From: Halosaccharopolyspora lacisalsi | GTDB lineage: Bacteria; Actinomycetota; Actinomycetes; Mycobacteriales; Pseudonocardiaceae | Reading direction: 5' to 3' | NCBI RefSeq assembly: GCF_014137975.1 | Contig: NZ_JACGWZ010000003.1 | Coordinates: 27,501 to 91,500, forward strand | DNA: 64,000 nt | Part shown: positions 19,102 through 26,950 of the stretch, in pieces | Layout: every line of letters begins with the position of its first letter | Position numbering within the stretch: the stretch's first letter is position 1 | Program-made: the position numbers and the translations under genes | Notes under the pieces: model-generated | What the model saw: only the letters and a program-made list of their open reading frames with translations | Told to the model about the DNA's origin: nothing | Databases searched by the model: none

Positions 19102-19905
19102 TCATCTGTTGGCGGATTCGGTTCGGTGGTGGGTGGCGAGGTGGCCGAGCCAGTGGCGGGCCCGGGCGTACTGCTCCGGGCGGCCGGTGACCACCAGCGG
19201 CCGGTCCACCTTGCTGATCTCGCCGATCGCGGCGCGGTGACGCCCCTCGGGGAGCTCGTCGAAACCGTCCAGCACCGGCAGCACCAGGACCCGGTCGACG
19301 AGAACCTCAGCCTGCCTCGTGCCCGTGGTCGGAACCCGCTCCTCCAGAAAACGGGGAGTCGTGCACGAGTTGGCCGACCAACCGGCACCGCGACCCCGTC
19401 CGGGGCCCAGTCGCCGAGGCTGACCAACACCGGCAACCGGACCAGCCGCCCGGGCGGTGTCGAGCAGGTCGAGAATGAGGCGGTGGGCGAGACGGTCTTG
19501 CCCGCACCGGCCTTCCCCAGGATCACCAGCCGCTTCGACCGAACGGCCCCGGTAGGTCTCCCGATGGCCGTGAAGTGCCCCGTCCACGAGACCGGATCAC
19601 TGCTGTCGTGGACGTTCTCCCAGTGATCGATCAGGTCCTCGGCAGCGGTGCGCCACCGCACCGACAACGCCCCCGACCCACTGATCCCCACTGCCGCACG
19701 GATTCGGCGCTGAGCCCCCGCACCTCATCGGCCAGAAGCCGAGCAGGCCCCGGCAACGACGCACCCGGCGCGGACGACTGCGGCACCACCACGGAATCCC
19801 CGTGCACAGCACCAGCCTGAAAAACACTCCCGCCCACAGTGCCGGTGCTCTCGTCGTGGACCTCACTGCCCTCCACCACACCGCGCAGTCCGCCGCGCAC
19901 CACGC
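19102..19905 (-). pseudogene. Decayed NACHT/STAND NTPase gene fragment
   Basis: NTPase motifs appear in the correct order but in shifting frames. An N-terminal repeat-like TGTVGGSVFQAGAVHGD is followed by HWENVHDSSDPVSW, Walker A LVILGKAGAGKT, RLILDLLDTAR, RLPVLVSLGDWAPDG, and Walker B LPVLDGFDELP with PLVVTGRPEQYARA. At least four frame changes are needed to read through. The NACHT C-terminal region is missing. Intact relatives are multidomain signal-transducing ATPases, some of them in antiphage defence. This copy cannot make a working protein. Confidence 0.8.
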
Positions 19906-20069
19906 GACCAAGCCCGAAACCACCGGTGCTCAGGGATTGTTCCGGGCTGTCTTCCGAGCTGTCAGCCCCCCAGGTCGTCCACAGGTCGTACGATCTCGTC
20001 CGGAGACGCGAAAACGGCGCTGACCGACGAAAGGATTCGCTGGTCAGCGCCGCTGGGTAGCCGACTACA

Positions 20070-20477
20070 TCAGCCCTTCTTGGTCTCCCAGAAGATCTTG
20101 TCGATCTCGGCGATGTAGTCCAGCAGCTGCTGGCCCGTGGACGGGTCCATGGAACCCTTGGTCCCGCTCGCCCCCGCGGCCTTGGTGGCCTTGTTGACCA
20201 GCTCGTGCAGCTGCGGGTACTTCTCGAAGTGCGGCGGCTTGAAGTAGTCCGTCCACAGCACCCACAGGTGGTGCTTGACCAGCTCCGAGCGCTGCTCGGC
20301 GATGTTGATCGCGCGAGTGCGGAACTCGGTGTCCTCGTTGTCCTGGTACTTCTGCTGAATCATCTTGACGGACTCAGCCTCGATCCGGGCCTGCGCCGGG
20401 TCGTACACGCCGCAGGGGAGGTCGCAGTGCGCGGTTGCCTCCAGGCGTGGGCTGAGGATACGAGACAGGAGTCGCAT
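20070..20477 (-). CDS. sodN: Nickel-containing superoxide dismutase, precursor
   Basis: The 135-residue precursor has a 16-residue leader followed by HCDLPCGVY, the nickel hook whose His1, Cys2 and Cys6 bind the metal after cleavage. The rest is the four-helix-bundle domain (KMIQQKYQDNEDTEFRTR, HHLWVLWTDYFKPPH). The enzyme converts superoxide to peroxide and oxygen in the cytoplasm as a hexamer. It is divergent from the maturation peptidase sodX, 80 bp away, the standard pairing. No iron or manganese SOD is in the window. Confidence 0.97.
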   Translation of the reverse strand: MRLLSRILSPRLEATAHCDLPCGVYDPAQARIEAESVKMIQQKYQDNEDTEFRTRAINIAEQRSELVKHHLWVLWTDYFKPPHFEKYPQLHELVNKATKAAGASGTKGSMDPSTGQQLLDYIAEIDKIFWETKKG

Positions 20478-20557
20478 GATCCCTCCCTGACAGTGAATGC
20501 TCCGACGGGCCTGACCCTACTCGCCTAAGATCGCCGTTGTCTTATCGGAGGTGTCGG

Positions 20558-20872
20558 GTGAACACACTTGGTCGGTTGCCGTGGCGACGGTTGCTGGTGC
20601 GGGGGCCGTCGATGGCCCCGACGTTGCGCGACGGTGACGTGGTCCTGCTGCGAGCGGGGAAGCAACCGTGGCCCGGAGCCGTGGTGATGGTGCGCTGGGC
20701 GAGCAGACCCGAGCAGCTGTCGGTGAAGCGTGCCGTGCGCCACGAGGGCGCGGGGTGGCACGTCCTGGGGGACAACGACCTCGGGTCGACGGACTCGCGG
20801 GAGCTCGGGCCCGCCGAGGTGCTGGGCGTCGTTGGCTGGCGGTTGTGGCCGAACCCCGTGCGCGTGCGGTGA
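20558..20872 (+). CDS. sodX: Nickel-SOD maturation peptidase (S24/S26-type)
   Basis: The 104-residue protein has the signal-peptidase-like catalytic Ser18 in RGPSMAPTLRDGD and Lys57 in SVKRAV, followed by the LGDN-type box HVLGDNDLGSTDSR. It lacks a membrane anchor, as expected for SodX, which trims the SodN leader in the cytoplasm. GTG at 20558 is chosen for the GGAGGTG ribosome-binding site before it. Its divergent position to sodN supports the role. Confidence 0.9.
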   Translation: MNTLGRLPWRRLLVRGPSMAPTLRDGDVVLLRAGKQPWPGAVVMVRWASRPEQLSVKRAVRHEGAGWHVLGDNDLGSTDSRELGPAEVLGVVGWRLWPNPVRVR

Positions 20873-20899
20873 GCCACGGGTGTCGCCGTGGCCGGTGAG

Positions 20900-20936
20900 C
20901 GGAGCGGTTCGGCGGTGTGAGCGCCGAACCGCTCCG
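20900..20936. terminator. Bidirectional terminator, sodX / epimerase
   Basis: A perfect 15-bp stem (20900-20914 with 20922-20936) and a 7-nt loop separate the convergent stops of sodX and the epimerase gene. Confidence 0.8.
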
Positions 20937-20979
20937 TTCACCTCTTCGGGAAAGCCGGTCAGTCTTGGCAGGGAGCCGG

Positions 20980-21588
20980 TCAGCCCGCGGCGCGGAGTTG
21001 CTCGTAGCGGGCGAGGCAGTCGGTGTAGCGCGGGAGGAGTCCCGTCTCGGCCGCTTCGGCCAGGCTCGGCGCTTCGCGGTCCTTGGCGGACATGATCGGT
21101 TCACCGCCGAGTTCGTCCCAGGGGAGCCCGAGCTCGGGGTCCAGCGGGTCGACGCCGTGTTCGGCGGAGGGGTTGTAGCTCGTCGAGCACAGGTAGGTCA
21201 TGACCGTGTCCTCGGTGAGCGCGACGAACGCGTGCCCGAGGCCCTCCGCGATGTACAGCGCGCGGTACTCGTCCGAGTCCAGCCGGACGGCCTCCCAGCG
21301 CGCGAAGGTGGGGGAACCGACCCGGACGTCGACGACCACGTCGAGCAGCGCTCCCCTGGGGCAGTAGACGTACTTGGCCTGTCCCGGAGGGACGTCGGCG
21401 AAGTGCACCCCGCGGATGACGTCGCGCGCAGAGACGCTGTGGTTGGTCTGGGCCAGGTGGAGGCCGTGGCCGGTGGCCTCGACGAAGGCCGCCTCCTGGA
21501 ACGGTGCGACGAACAGGCCGCGGTGGTCGGGAAAGCTTTTCGGGGAGAACTCGAACGCGTCGCTGATCTCAAGTTGCCGTACCTGCAC
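20980..21588 (-). CDS. dTDP-4-dehydrorhamnose 3,5-epimerase-family protein (RmlC-like)
   Basis: The 202-residue cupin shows the RmlC hallmarks: FSPKSFPDHRGLFV, QTNHSVSARDVIRGVHF with the catalytic-site His, GALLDVVVDVR, and YLCSTSYNPSAEHGVDPLDPELGLPW. The family epimerises C3/C5 of 4-keto-6-deoxy nucleotide sugars. No other rhamnose or deoxysugar gene is nearby, so the pathway cannot be told from context. The start is a GTG at 21588 without an obvious Shine-Dalgarno; further upstream the frame is not protein-like. Confidence 0.88.
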   Translation of the reverse strand: MQVRQLEISDAFEFSPKSFPDHRGLFVAPFQEAAFVEATGHGLHLAQTNHSVSARDVIRGVHFADVPPGQAKYVYCPRGALLDVVVDVRVGSPTFARWEAVRLDSDEYRALYIAEGLGHAFVALTEDTVMTYLCSTSYNPSAEHGVDPLDPELGLPWDELGGEPIMSAKDREAPSLAEAAETGLLPRYTDCLARYEQLRAAG

Positions 21589-21915
21589 GACCGAAACTCT
21601 AAGGGTGTCCGTGCGCGTGGGTCCGGTCCCGGCGGTCGAGGCCGCCGCGGGAACAGGGGACACCGCACGACATTGACAATTTGTTGAATCTACTGGTGAG
21701 ATGTGATCCCGATCGCAGACAGCTGCGGAGATGCCTGCCACACTGGGCGAACCGCAGCGTCCGCCGGGCCGCTGCCCGCACCAGGGCAGTGAAGTCTCGG
21801 TACTTCGAGACGCCCGCCTCACCGGTACCGTCCGGGTAGGCGTGCAGCGTCGCCCACTCGCCTGGGCCGGCGGTGAATCCTCCGGCCTCTGGGTCAAGGC
21901 AACAGGAGGGACGCC
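21589..21915. other. Divergent intergenic region with an AT-rich promoter-like patch
   Basis: About 327 bp lie between the epimerase and malic enzyme starts. A TTGACA hexamer (near 21674) sits in the only AT-rich patch and could be a -35 element for malic enzyme, but no convincing -10 at the right spacing is visible. No gene or structured RNA was recognised. Confidence 0.4.
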
Positions 21916-23136
21916 GTGACCACCGTGAATGATCGTACTTCCGCTTCCGTCCACGACGAATCCGCGGAGCCGAACACGGAACCGACCGACGAGGAGATCT
22001 TCGGTGCTCACGAGGGCGGCAAGCTCTCGATCGCACCCACGACACCACTGACCCGGCCCCGGGATCTGTCGATCGCCTACACGCCCGGGGTGGCCAAGGT
22101 CAGCCGCGCCATCGCCACCGACGAGACCCTGACGGGCCATTACACCTGGACACGGCAGCTGGTGGCCGTGGTCAGCGACGGCACGGCCGTGCTCGGGTTG
22201 GGGGACATCGGTCCCCGCGCCTCCCTTCCGGTCATGGAAGGCAAGTCGGCCCTGTTCAAGTCCTTCGCCGGACTGGACTCGATGCCGTTGGTGCTGGACA
22301 CCACCGACGTCGACGAGATCGTGGAGACGTTGGTTCGGTTGCGCCCCTCGTTCGGGGCGGTCAACTTGGAGGACGTGGCCGCGCCGCGTTGTTTCGAGCT
22401 GGAACGCCGGTTGATCGAGGCGCTGGACTGCCCGGTCATGCACGACGACCAGCACGGCACGGCTGTGGTGACGCTGGCCGCCCTGCGCAATGCCTGCAAG
22501 GTCACCGGCCGTGAGCTGAGCTCGCTGCGCGTGGTGATCTCGGGTGCGGGTGCGGCCGGAGTGGCCTGCGCGGAGATCCTGGACACGGCTGGTGTCGGTG
22601 AGATCGTGGTGGTGGACTCGCGCGGAGTGATTCACTCGGAGCGGGACAACCTCACCCCCATCAAGGCCGAACTGGCCGAAAGGACCAACGCGCGCGGGGT
22701 GACCGGCGGTCTCACCGAAGCGCTGAGCGGTGCGGACGTGCTGATCGGCGTCTCCGCGGGTCAGATTCCCGAGGAACTGGTCGGCACGATGGCCGAGGGG
22801 GCGATCGTGTTCGCGTTGTCCAATCCCGACCCGGAGATCCATCCCTCGGTCGCGGGCAGACACGCCTCCGTGGTCGCCACCGGGCGCAGCGACTTCCCCA
22901 ATCAGATCAACAACGTGCTGGCGTTCCCGGGCATCTTCAAGGGCGCTCTTCAGGCGGGCTCCCGGATGATCAGTGACCGGATGAAGGTCGCCGCGGCGGA
23001 GGCGATCGCCGAGGTCGCCTCCGACGAACTCGCCGCCGACCGCATCGTGCCCAGCCCGTTGGATCCGCGCGTGGCTCCCGAGGTCACCGAGGCGGTGGTC
23101 AAGGCGGCACGGGAGGACGGTGTCGCCACCGCCTGA
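21916..23136 (+). CDS. NAD(P)-dependent malic enzyme
   Basis: The 406-residue enzyme decarboxylates malate to pyruvate. Visible are SIAYTPGVAKVSRAI, DGTAVLGLGDIGPRASLPVM (active-site Lys in the following EGKS), metal-binding FGAVNLEDVAAPRCFE and HDDQHGTAVV, the dinucleotide loop ISGAGAAGVACAEI, and ALSNPDPEI. This is the short bacterial type without a C-terminal phosphotransacetylase domain. The GTG at 21916 follows a CAGGAGGG ribosome-binding site. Cofactor preference cannot be assigned with confidence. Confidence 0.95.
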   Translation: MTTVNDRTSASVHDESAEPNTEPTDEEIFGAHEGGKLSIAPTTPLTRPRDLSIAYTPGVAKVSRAIATDETLTGHYTWTRQLVAVVSDGTAVLGLGDIGPRASLPVMEGKSALFKSFAGLDSMPLVLDTTDVDEIVETLVRLRPSFGAVNLEDVAAPRCFELERRLIEALDCPVMHDDQHGTAVVTLAALRNACKVTGRELSSLRVVISGAGAAGVACAEILDTAGVGEIVVVDSRGVIHSERDNLTPIKAELAERTNARGVTGGLTEALSGADVLIGVSAGQIPEELVGTMAEGAIVFALSNPDPEIHPSVAGRHASVVATGRSDFPNQINNVLAFPGIFKGALQAGSRMISDRMKVAAAEAIAEVASDELAADRIVPSPLDPRVAPEVTEAVVKAAREDGVATA

Positions 23137-23151
23137 TCCCACCTCCACCTG

Positions 23152-23190
23152 TGACGCCGTTCGGTGAATTCGTTTCGCCGGACGGCGTCA
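23152..23190 (+). terminator. Malic enzyme terminator hairpin
   Basis: Arms 23152-23168 and 23174-23190 pair over 17 bp, two pairs being G-U in RNA, around a 5-nt loop. It starts 16 nt after the stop and is followed by a T-containing run. Confidence 0.75.
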
Positions 23191-23383
23191 TTCGTTCGTG
23201 CGGTGTTCGTCACTGTCGATGGAGCACGATCATCCCGTGAGGGATATCTATAGTGGGCCACGACTGCGACTATCCCCCGCTTGGCGATAAAGTCGCTACG
23301 CATTCGTTGTGGCTCCGGTCACTCGGCCGGGTGCTGGGGGGTGCCTGTGCGAACACAGCGGCGACGCAAGAGGAGTGGGGCTC

Positions 23384-25840
23384 TTGACTAAGCGGAGCGA
23401 GGGGGGCCACCGAATCTCCGGCATGGTGCGGATACCGGTGCACGCCAAGGGGGGCGACGGCGAGGACGGTGATTCGCGTCAGGAACCGTTACCCGAAGCT
23501 CCCGCGCTGCTGTGTGCTTCGGACGGCACGATCGTCCGCGCGACCGTTCAGGTCGCGCAACTCGTGGACGAGTCCGTTCCCGGACTGGTCGGGCGGCACA
23601 TCACCACACTGCTCGGAACGCGGGGGCATGCCGAGTTCCTGCGCGGGCCGAAGGGCGAGATTCCCGTCCGCTCGGTGAGCTGGCCCTTCTCGTCCGACGC
23701 CCGGCTGACGGTGCTCCTGCTCGTGGAGATCTCGGATCTGACGCCCGAGGCCGGGGACACGAGCGAGCAGCGACGCAAACTGCACGACGCCCAGCGGGTG
23801 GCTCGGTTGGGCACCTGGGAGTGGGATCCCACGACCAACGAGACGCGCCTGTCGGAAATGCTCTACGAGATCATCGGCGAGACTCCCGCGGCTTTCAGCA
23901 CCTACGAGAACTACCTGGAGCACGTGCATCAGGACGATCGGCCGTGGGTGGATCAAGCCTGGCGCGCGCTGCTCGACGACCACACTCCGGTGGAGATCGA
24001 GCACCGCTACGTTCGGCCCGACGGCACGGTGCGCACGTTCCGGATGCACGGTTCGGAGATGACCGACTCCGAGGGCTGGGTGACCCTGGTCGGTACGGCG
24101 CAGGACGTCACCGAACAACGTACCGCCGTGACCAGGATGGAGCGCTCCAGCCAGCGCTTCACCGACCTGGTGACCGTCACCCCCGTCGGCATCGGACTGT
24201 TCGACCAGGCCGAGCGGCTGGTCGATGCCAACGACGCGCTCTGCGACCTGCTCGGGTACCGCCTGGACCAGCTGCGCGGCACGACCGCCACGCGCATGAC
24301 CCATCCGGAGGACCGCGGAACGCCCCTGCGCGAGGCGAGCGAGCAGCTGGGCCGCCAGAGCGCTCAGCGGAGGATTCCGCAGTGGCGGCTGATGCGCTTC
24401 GACGGTGAGCTGGTGTACTGCGAACTCCACATCGCACTGTCGGTTCAGGACGACGGGACGCGGTTCTGGCTCGTGGTGTTCCAGGACGTCACCGAGCGGC
24501 GCCGGACCGCGGACGCCTTGCGCTTTCAGGCCACTCACGACGAGCTCACCGGGCTGCCGAACCGGGCCGCGGTCAAGGAGATGCTCGGGTCGATGCTCAG
24601 CGGTGCCGGCGCCGCCGGTGTGGCCGTGCTGTTCTGCGACATCGACAATTTCAAGCGCGTCAACGACTCACTGGGCCACGACGCCGGTGACGAGCTGCTG
24701 GTCGCGCTCGCCCGGCGGCTGGAAGGTGGTCTGCCGAAGCACTGCACCGCCGCCCGGCTCTCGGGTGACGAGTTCGTGGTCATCTGCGCGGACGTCACGG
24801 AGGTGGGCGGTGTGGACGCGCTGTCGACCCAGGTCGCGAGGCTGCTGCGGACGGCGGTGCCGGTGCACGGTCAGCTGGTCCGGGTCTCGGCCTCGGTCGG
24901 TGCCGCGGTGCCCAGCAGCTCCGGGGGCAGTGGTGAGGATCTGCTGCGGTTCGCCGACGCGGCCATGTTCGAGGCCAAGCACCGCGGACCGGGCAGGATG
25001 TCACTGGCCGGTCCGGCACTGATGGCCTCGGCGGATCACCAGTTGCACCTCGAGGGTCAGCTCAGGGAGGCGTTGCACAACGACGGGTTGACCCTGCACT
25101 ACCAGCCGGTCGTGGACGCGGACGGTTCCGTGGTCAGCGCCGAGGCGCTGATCCGCTGGCACCATCCCGAGCGCGGGCTGCTCTCGCCCGGCACGTTCCT
25201 GCCGATCGCCGAGCAGGGCGACATGCTGCGCGAGCTCGACAAGTGGGTGCTGCGCACGGCGCTGAGCGAGGCGGCGAGCTGGCCGGACAGCGCAGGCCGA
25301 CCGGTGTCGATCGCGATCAACATGGCCGGCCTGGTGCCCGGTGACCACGACTTCGTCGACGTGGTGGCCGACACGGTCGCCGCCAGCGGCATCGACTGCG
25401 ACCGCGTCGTCCTGGAGCTGGTCGAGACGGCCTTCGTGGACCTGCCGTCGCGGACGCGGTGCGCGATGGGCGAACTCGCCGGGCGCGGCGTCCGTTTCGC
25501 GGTGGACGACTTCGGTACCGGCTACTCCTCGCTGGCCCGGCTCAAGGACCTTCCCGCGCAGATCATCAAGGTGGACCGCCGGTTCGTCTCCGGGGTCGAC
25601 GGTGACGCCTCGGACTGCGCGGTGGCCAGGGCGGTGGTCGACATGACCTGCGCGATGGGCAGGCTGTGCGTGGCCGAGGGAGTCGAGACCGCGGCCCAGT
25701 TCAACGTCCTGCAGGAGATGGGGGTGGGGACCTACCAGGGGTGGTTGTTCTCCAAGCCCCTGCCCGCGCCCGAGTTCCGCACCCTGCTGTCCCTGGGGCC
25801 CCTGCACGTACCGGAAGTGGCAGTGACCGATTCTCCCTGA
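23384..25840 (+). CDS. PAS-GGDEF-EAL cyclic-di-GMP signalling protein
   Basis: The protein of about 818 residues has two PAS domains (about 135-250 with LGTWEWDP, and 255-375), a diguanylate cyclase domain (about 380-545) and an EAL phosphodiesterase domain (about 555-805). The cyclase signature reads SGDEF (460-464) instead of GGDEF, a variant often still active. The EAL triplet is intact at 587-589, with DDFGTGYSS and the late EGVET. It has no membrane segment, so it is a cytosolic sensor. The start is uncertain: TTG at 23384 with AAGAGGAG upstream is chosen; ATG at 23423 is an alternative. Confidence 0.93.
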   Translation: MTKRSEGGHRISGMVRIPVHAKGGDGEDGDSRQEPLPEAPALLCASDGTIVRATVQVAQLVDESVPGLVGRHITTLLGTRGHAEFLRGPKGEIPVRSVSWPFSSDARLTVLLLVEISDLTPEAGDTSEQRRKLHDAQRVARLGTWEWDPTTNETRLSEMLYEIIGETPAAFSTYENYLEHVHQDDRPWVDQAWRALLDDHTPVEIEHRYVRPDGTVRTFRMHGSEMTDSEGWVTLVGTAQDVTEQRTAVTRMERSSQRFTDLVTVTPVGIGLFDQAERLVDANDALCDLLGYRLDQLRGTTATRMTHPEDRGTPLREASEQLGRQSAQRRIPQWRLMRFDGELVYCELHIALSVQDDGTRFWLVVFQDVTERRRTADALRFQATHDELTGLPNRAAVKEMLGSMLSGAGAAGVAVLFCDIDNFKRVNDSLGHDAGDELLVALARRLEGGLPKHCTAARLSGDEFVVICADVTEVGGVDALSTQVARLLRTAVPVHGQLVRVSASVGAAVPSSSGGSGEDLLRFADAAMFEAKHRGPGRMSLAGPALMASADHQLHLEGQLREALHNDGLTLHYQPVVDADGSVVSAEALIRWHHPERGLLSPGTFLPIAEQGDMLRELDKWVLRTALSEAASWPDSAGRPVSIAINMAGLVPGDHDFVDVVADTVAASGIDCDRVVLELVETAFVDLPSRTRCAMGELAGRGVRFAVDDFGTGYSSLARLKDLPAQIIKVDRRFVSGVDGDASDCAVARAVVDMTCAMGRLCVAEGVETAAQFNVLQEMGVGTYQGWLFSKPLPAPEFRTLLSLGPLHVPEVAVTDSP

Positions 25841-25870
25841 AGTCGTACCCGTCGCACGAAGTCGTTGATC

Positions 25871-26764
25871 CTACCGACGGCGGCGCCGGTGCGGGCGGGA
25901 GCTGGTTCGCTCCGGCGCGGTCGAGGTGGGCCAGTGGGCGGGACGGGTCAATGCGGGCGGGATCGTCGTCGCCGCGTCGCCCTTGGCCGCCTCGATCTGG
26001 GGCTGGGTGAGGAAGAGACTCCCTTCGAGGAGCGCCCCGCGCAGGTCGGCGGCCCGCAGGTCGGCTCCGAGGAGATCGGTTCTGTGCAGGTCGGCACCCC
26101 GCAGGTCGGCCCCGAGGAGGTAGGACCCGCGCAGGCTCGCACCGCGAAGTTTCGCGCCCCGAAGCTTCGCTTCGATGAGTTCGGCGCCTCGGCGGTCGGA
26201 GGCGCGGTCGCCGACCTCGGCGCGCATCGTCTCGCTGACCCGCGTCAGCAGCGGACTGATCTCCTGCCGGTACGCGGCGGCGTCGACGGTCGCGAGTTCT
26301 TCGGCGTCGGCGTCGGTGAGGCGTTCGGTTCGCCGCCGGGCGTGGTCGAGCTCCTCCCGCAGCGGGCACTCCGGGAGCAGTGCCAGGGCCTCGGTCAGGT
26401 ACCAGAGGATCTCCCGGAGCTGCCGCATCACCGCGAACGTCGTGAACATCGAGGACGCGATCTCCGGAGTGTCCCGCCAGCTCCGCCCGTCGAACGTCAC
26501 CTGGGTGACGTGCTGGCCCGCGCCGAAGCAGTCGAACACCGCGCAGCCGGGAAAGCCCCGCTCGCGAAGGTCGGCGTGAATGCCGCAGCGGAAGTCGTCG
26601 AGCAGGTTGTGGCACGGCTGCTCCGCGGGCTTGTCCACGGCGAAGTCGGCCGAGGCCGCGAAAGCCGGAGCGACGCAGCACAACCCCGCGCAGTTGCCGC
26701 AGTCCGCCCTCAGGTCGCGACGCTCGTCGCCCGCGCGCGCCGGATCGTCGGTTCGGTCGGACAT
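25871..26764 (-). CDS. Pentapeptide-repeat protein with cysteine-rich N-terminal domain
   Basis: The 297-residue protein starts with a Cys cluster (DCGNCAGLCC, later PCHNLL, FRCGIH, PGCAVFDCFG) that looks like a metal or iron-sulfur site. A helical linker follows, then about nine pentapeptide units of the A(D/K)LRG type (about 205-255) that would form a right-handed quadrilateral beta-helix. The tail is basic. The ATG at 26764 follows a GGGGG stretch. The function of this architecture is not known to me. It is convergent with the GGDEF-EAL gene, 30 nt between stops. Confidence 0.85.
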   Translation of the reverse strand: MSDRTDDPARAGDERRDLRADCGNCAGLCCVAPAFAASADFAVDKPAEQPCHNLLDDFRCGIHADLRERGFPGCAVFDCFGAGQHVTQVTFDGRSWRDTPEIASSMFTTFAVMRQLREILWYLTEALALLPECPLREELDHARRRTERLTDADAEELATVDAAAYRQEISPLLTRVSETMRAEVGDRASDRRGAELIEAKLRGAKLRGASLRGSYLLGADLRGADLHRTDLLGADLRAADLRGALLEGSLFLTQPQIEAAKGDAATTIPPALTRPAHWPTSTAPERTSSRPHRRRRR

Positions 26765-26846
26765 CGGACCCCCTTCGTCGACCTCCGTGGTCCTCCCGAG
26801 GCTACGAGCGGACTCGAGCGAGGAGCGAGCACGGGTGTTCGGAGGC

Positions 26847-26891
26847 TGAACGGACCGTTTTGGCGCTCTCACCGCCAAAACGGTCCGTTCA
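26847..26891 (-). terminator. Perfect 19-bp hairpin after the polyamine-synthase-like gene
   Basis: Arms 26847-26865 and 26873-26891 are perfect complements around a 7-nt loop. On the minus strand it lies about 60 nt past the stop of the preceding gene, so it is probably that gene's terminator. No T tract follows. Confidence 0.65.
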
Positions 26892-26950
26892 CCGAGCTCG
26901 GCGGTCCTGCGGGGCCGCCCAGTCGGACTACCTGGTCGGGAGCTGTCCTG

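Noticed and set aside
20980-21588. A rhamnose biosynthesis cluster around the RmlC-like gene
   Set aside because: No rmlA, rmlB or rmlD homologue or glycosyltransferase lies in the window; neighbours are sodX and malic enzyme.
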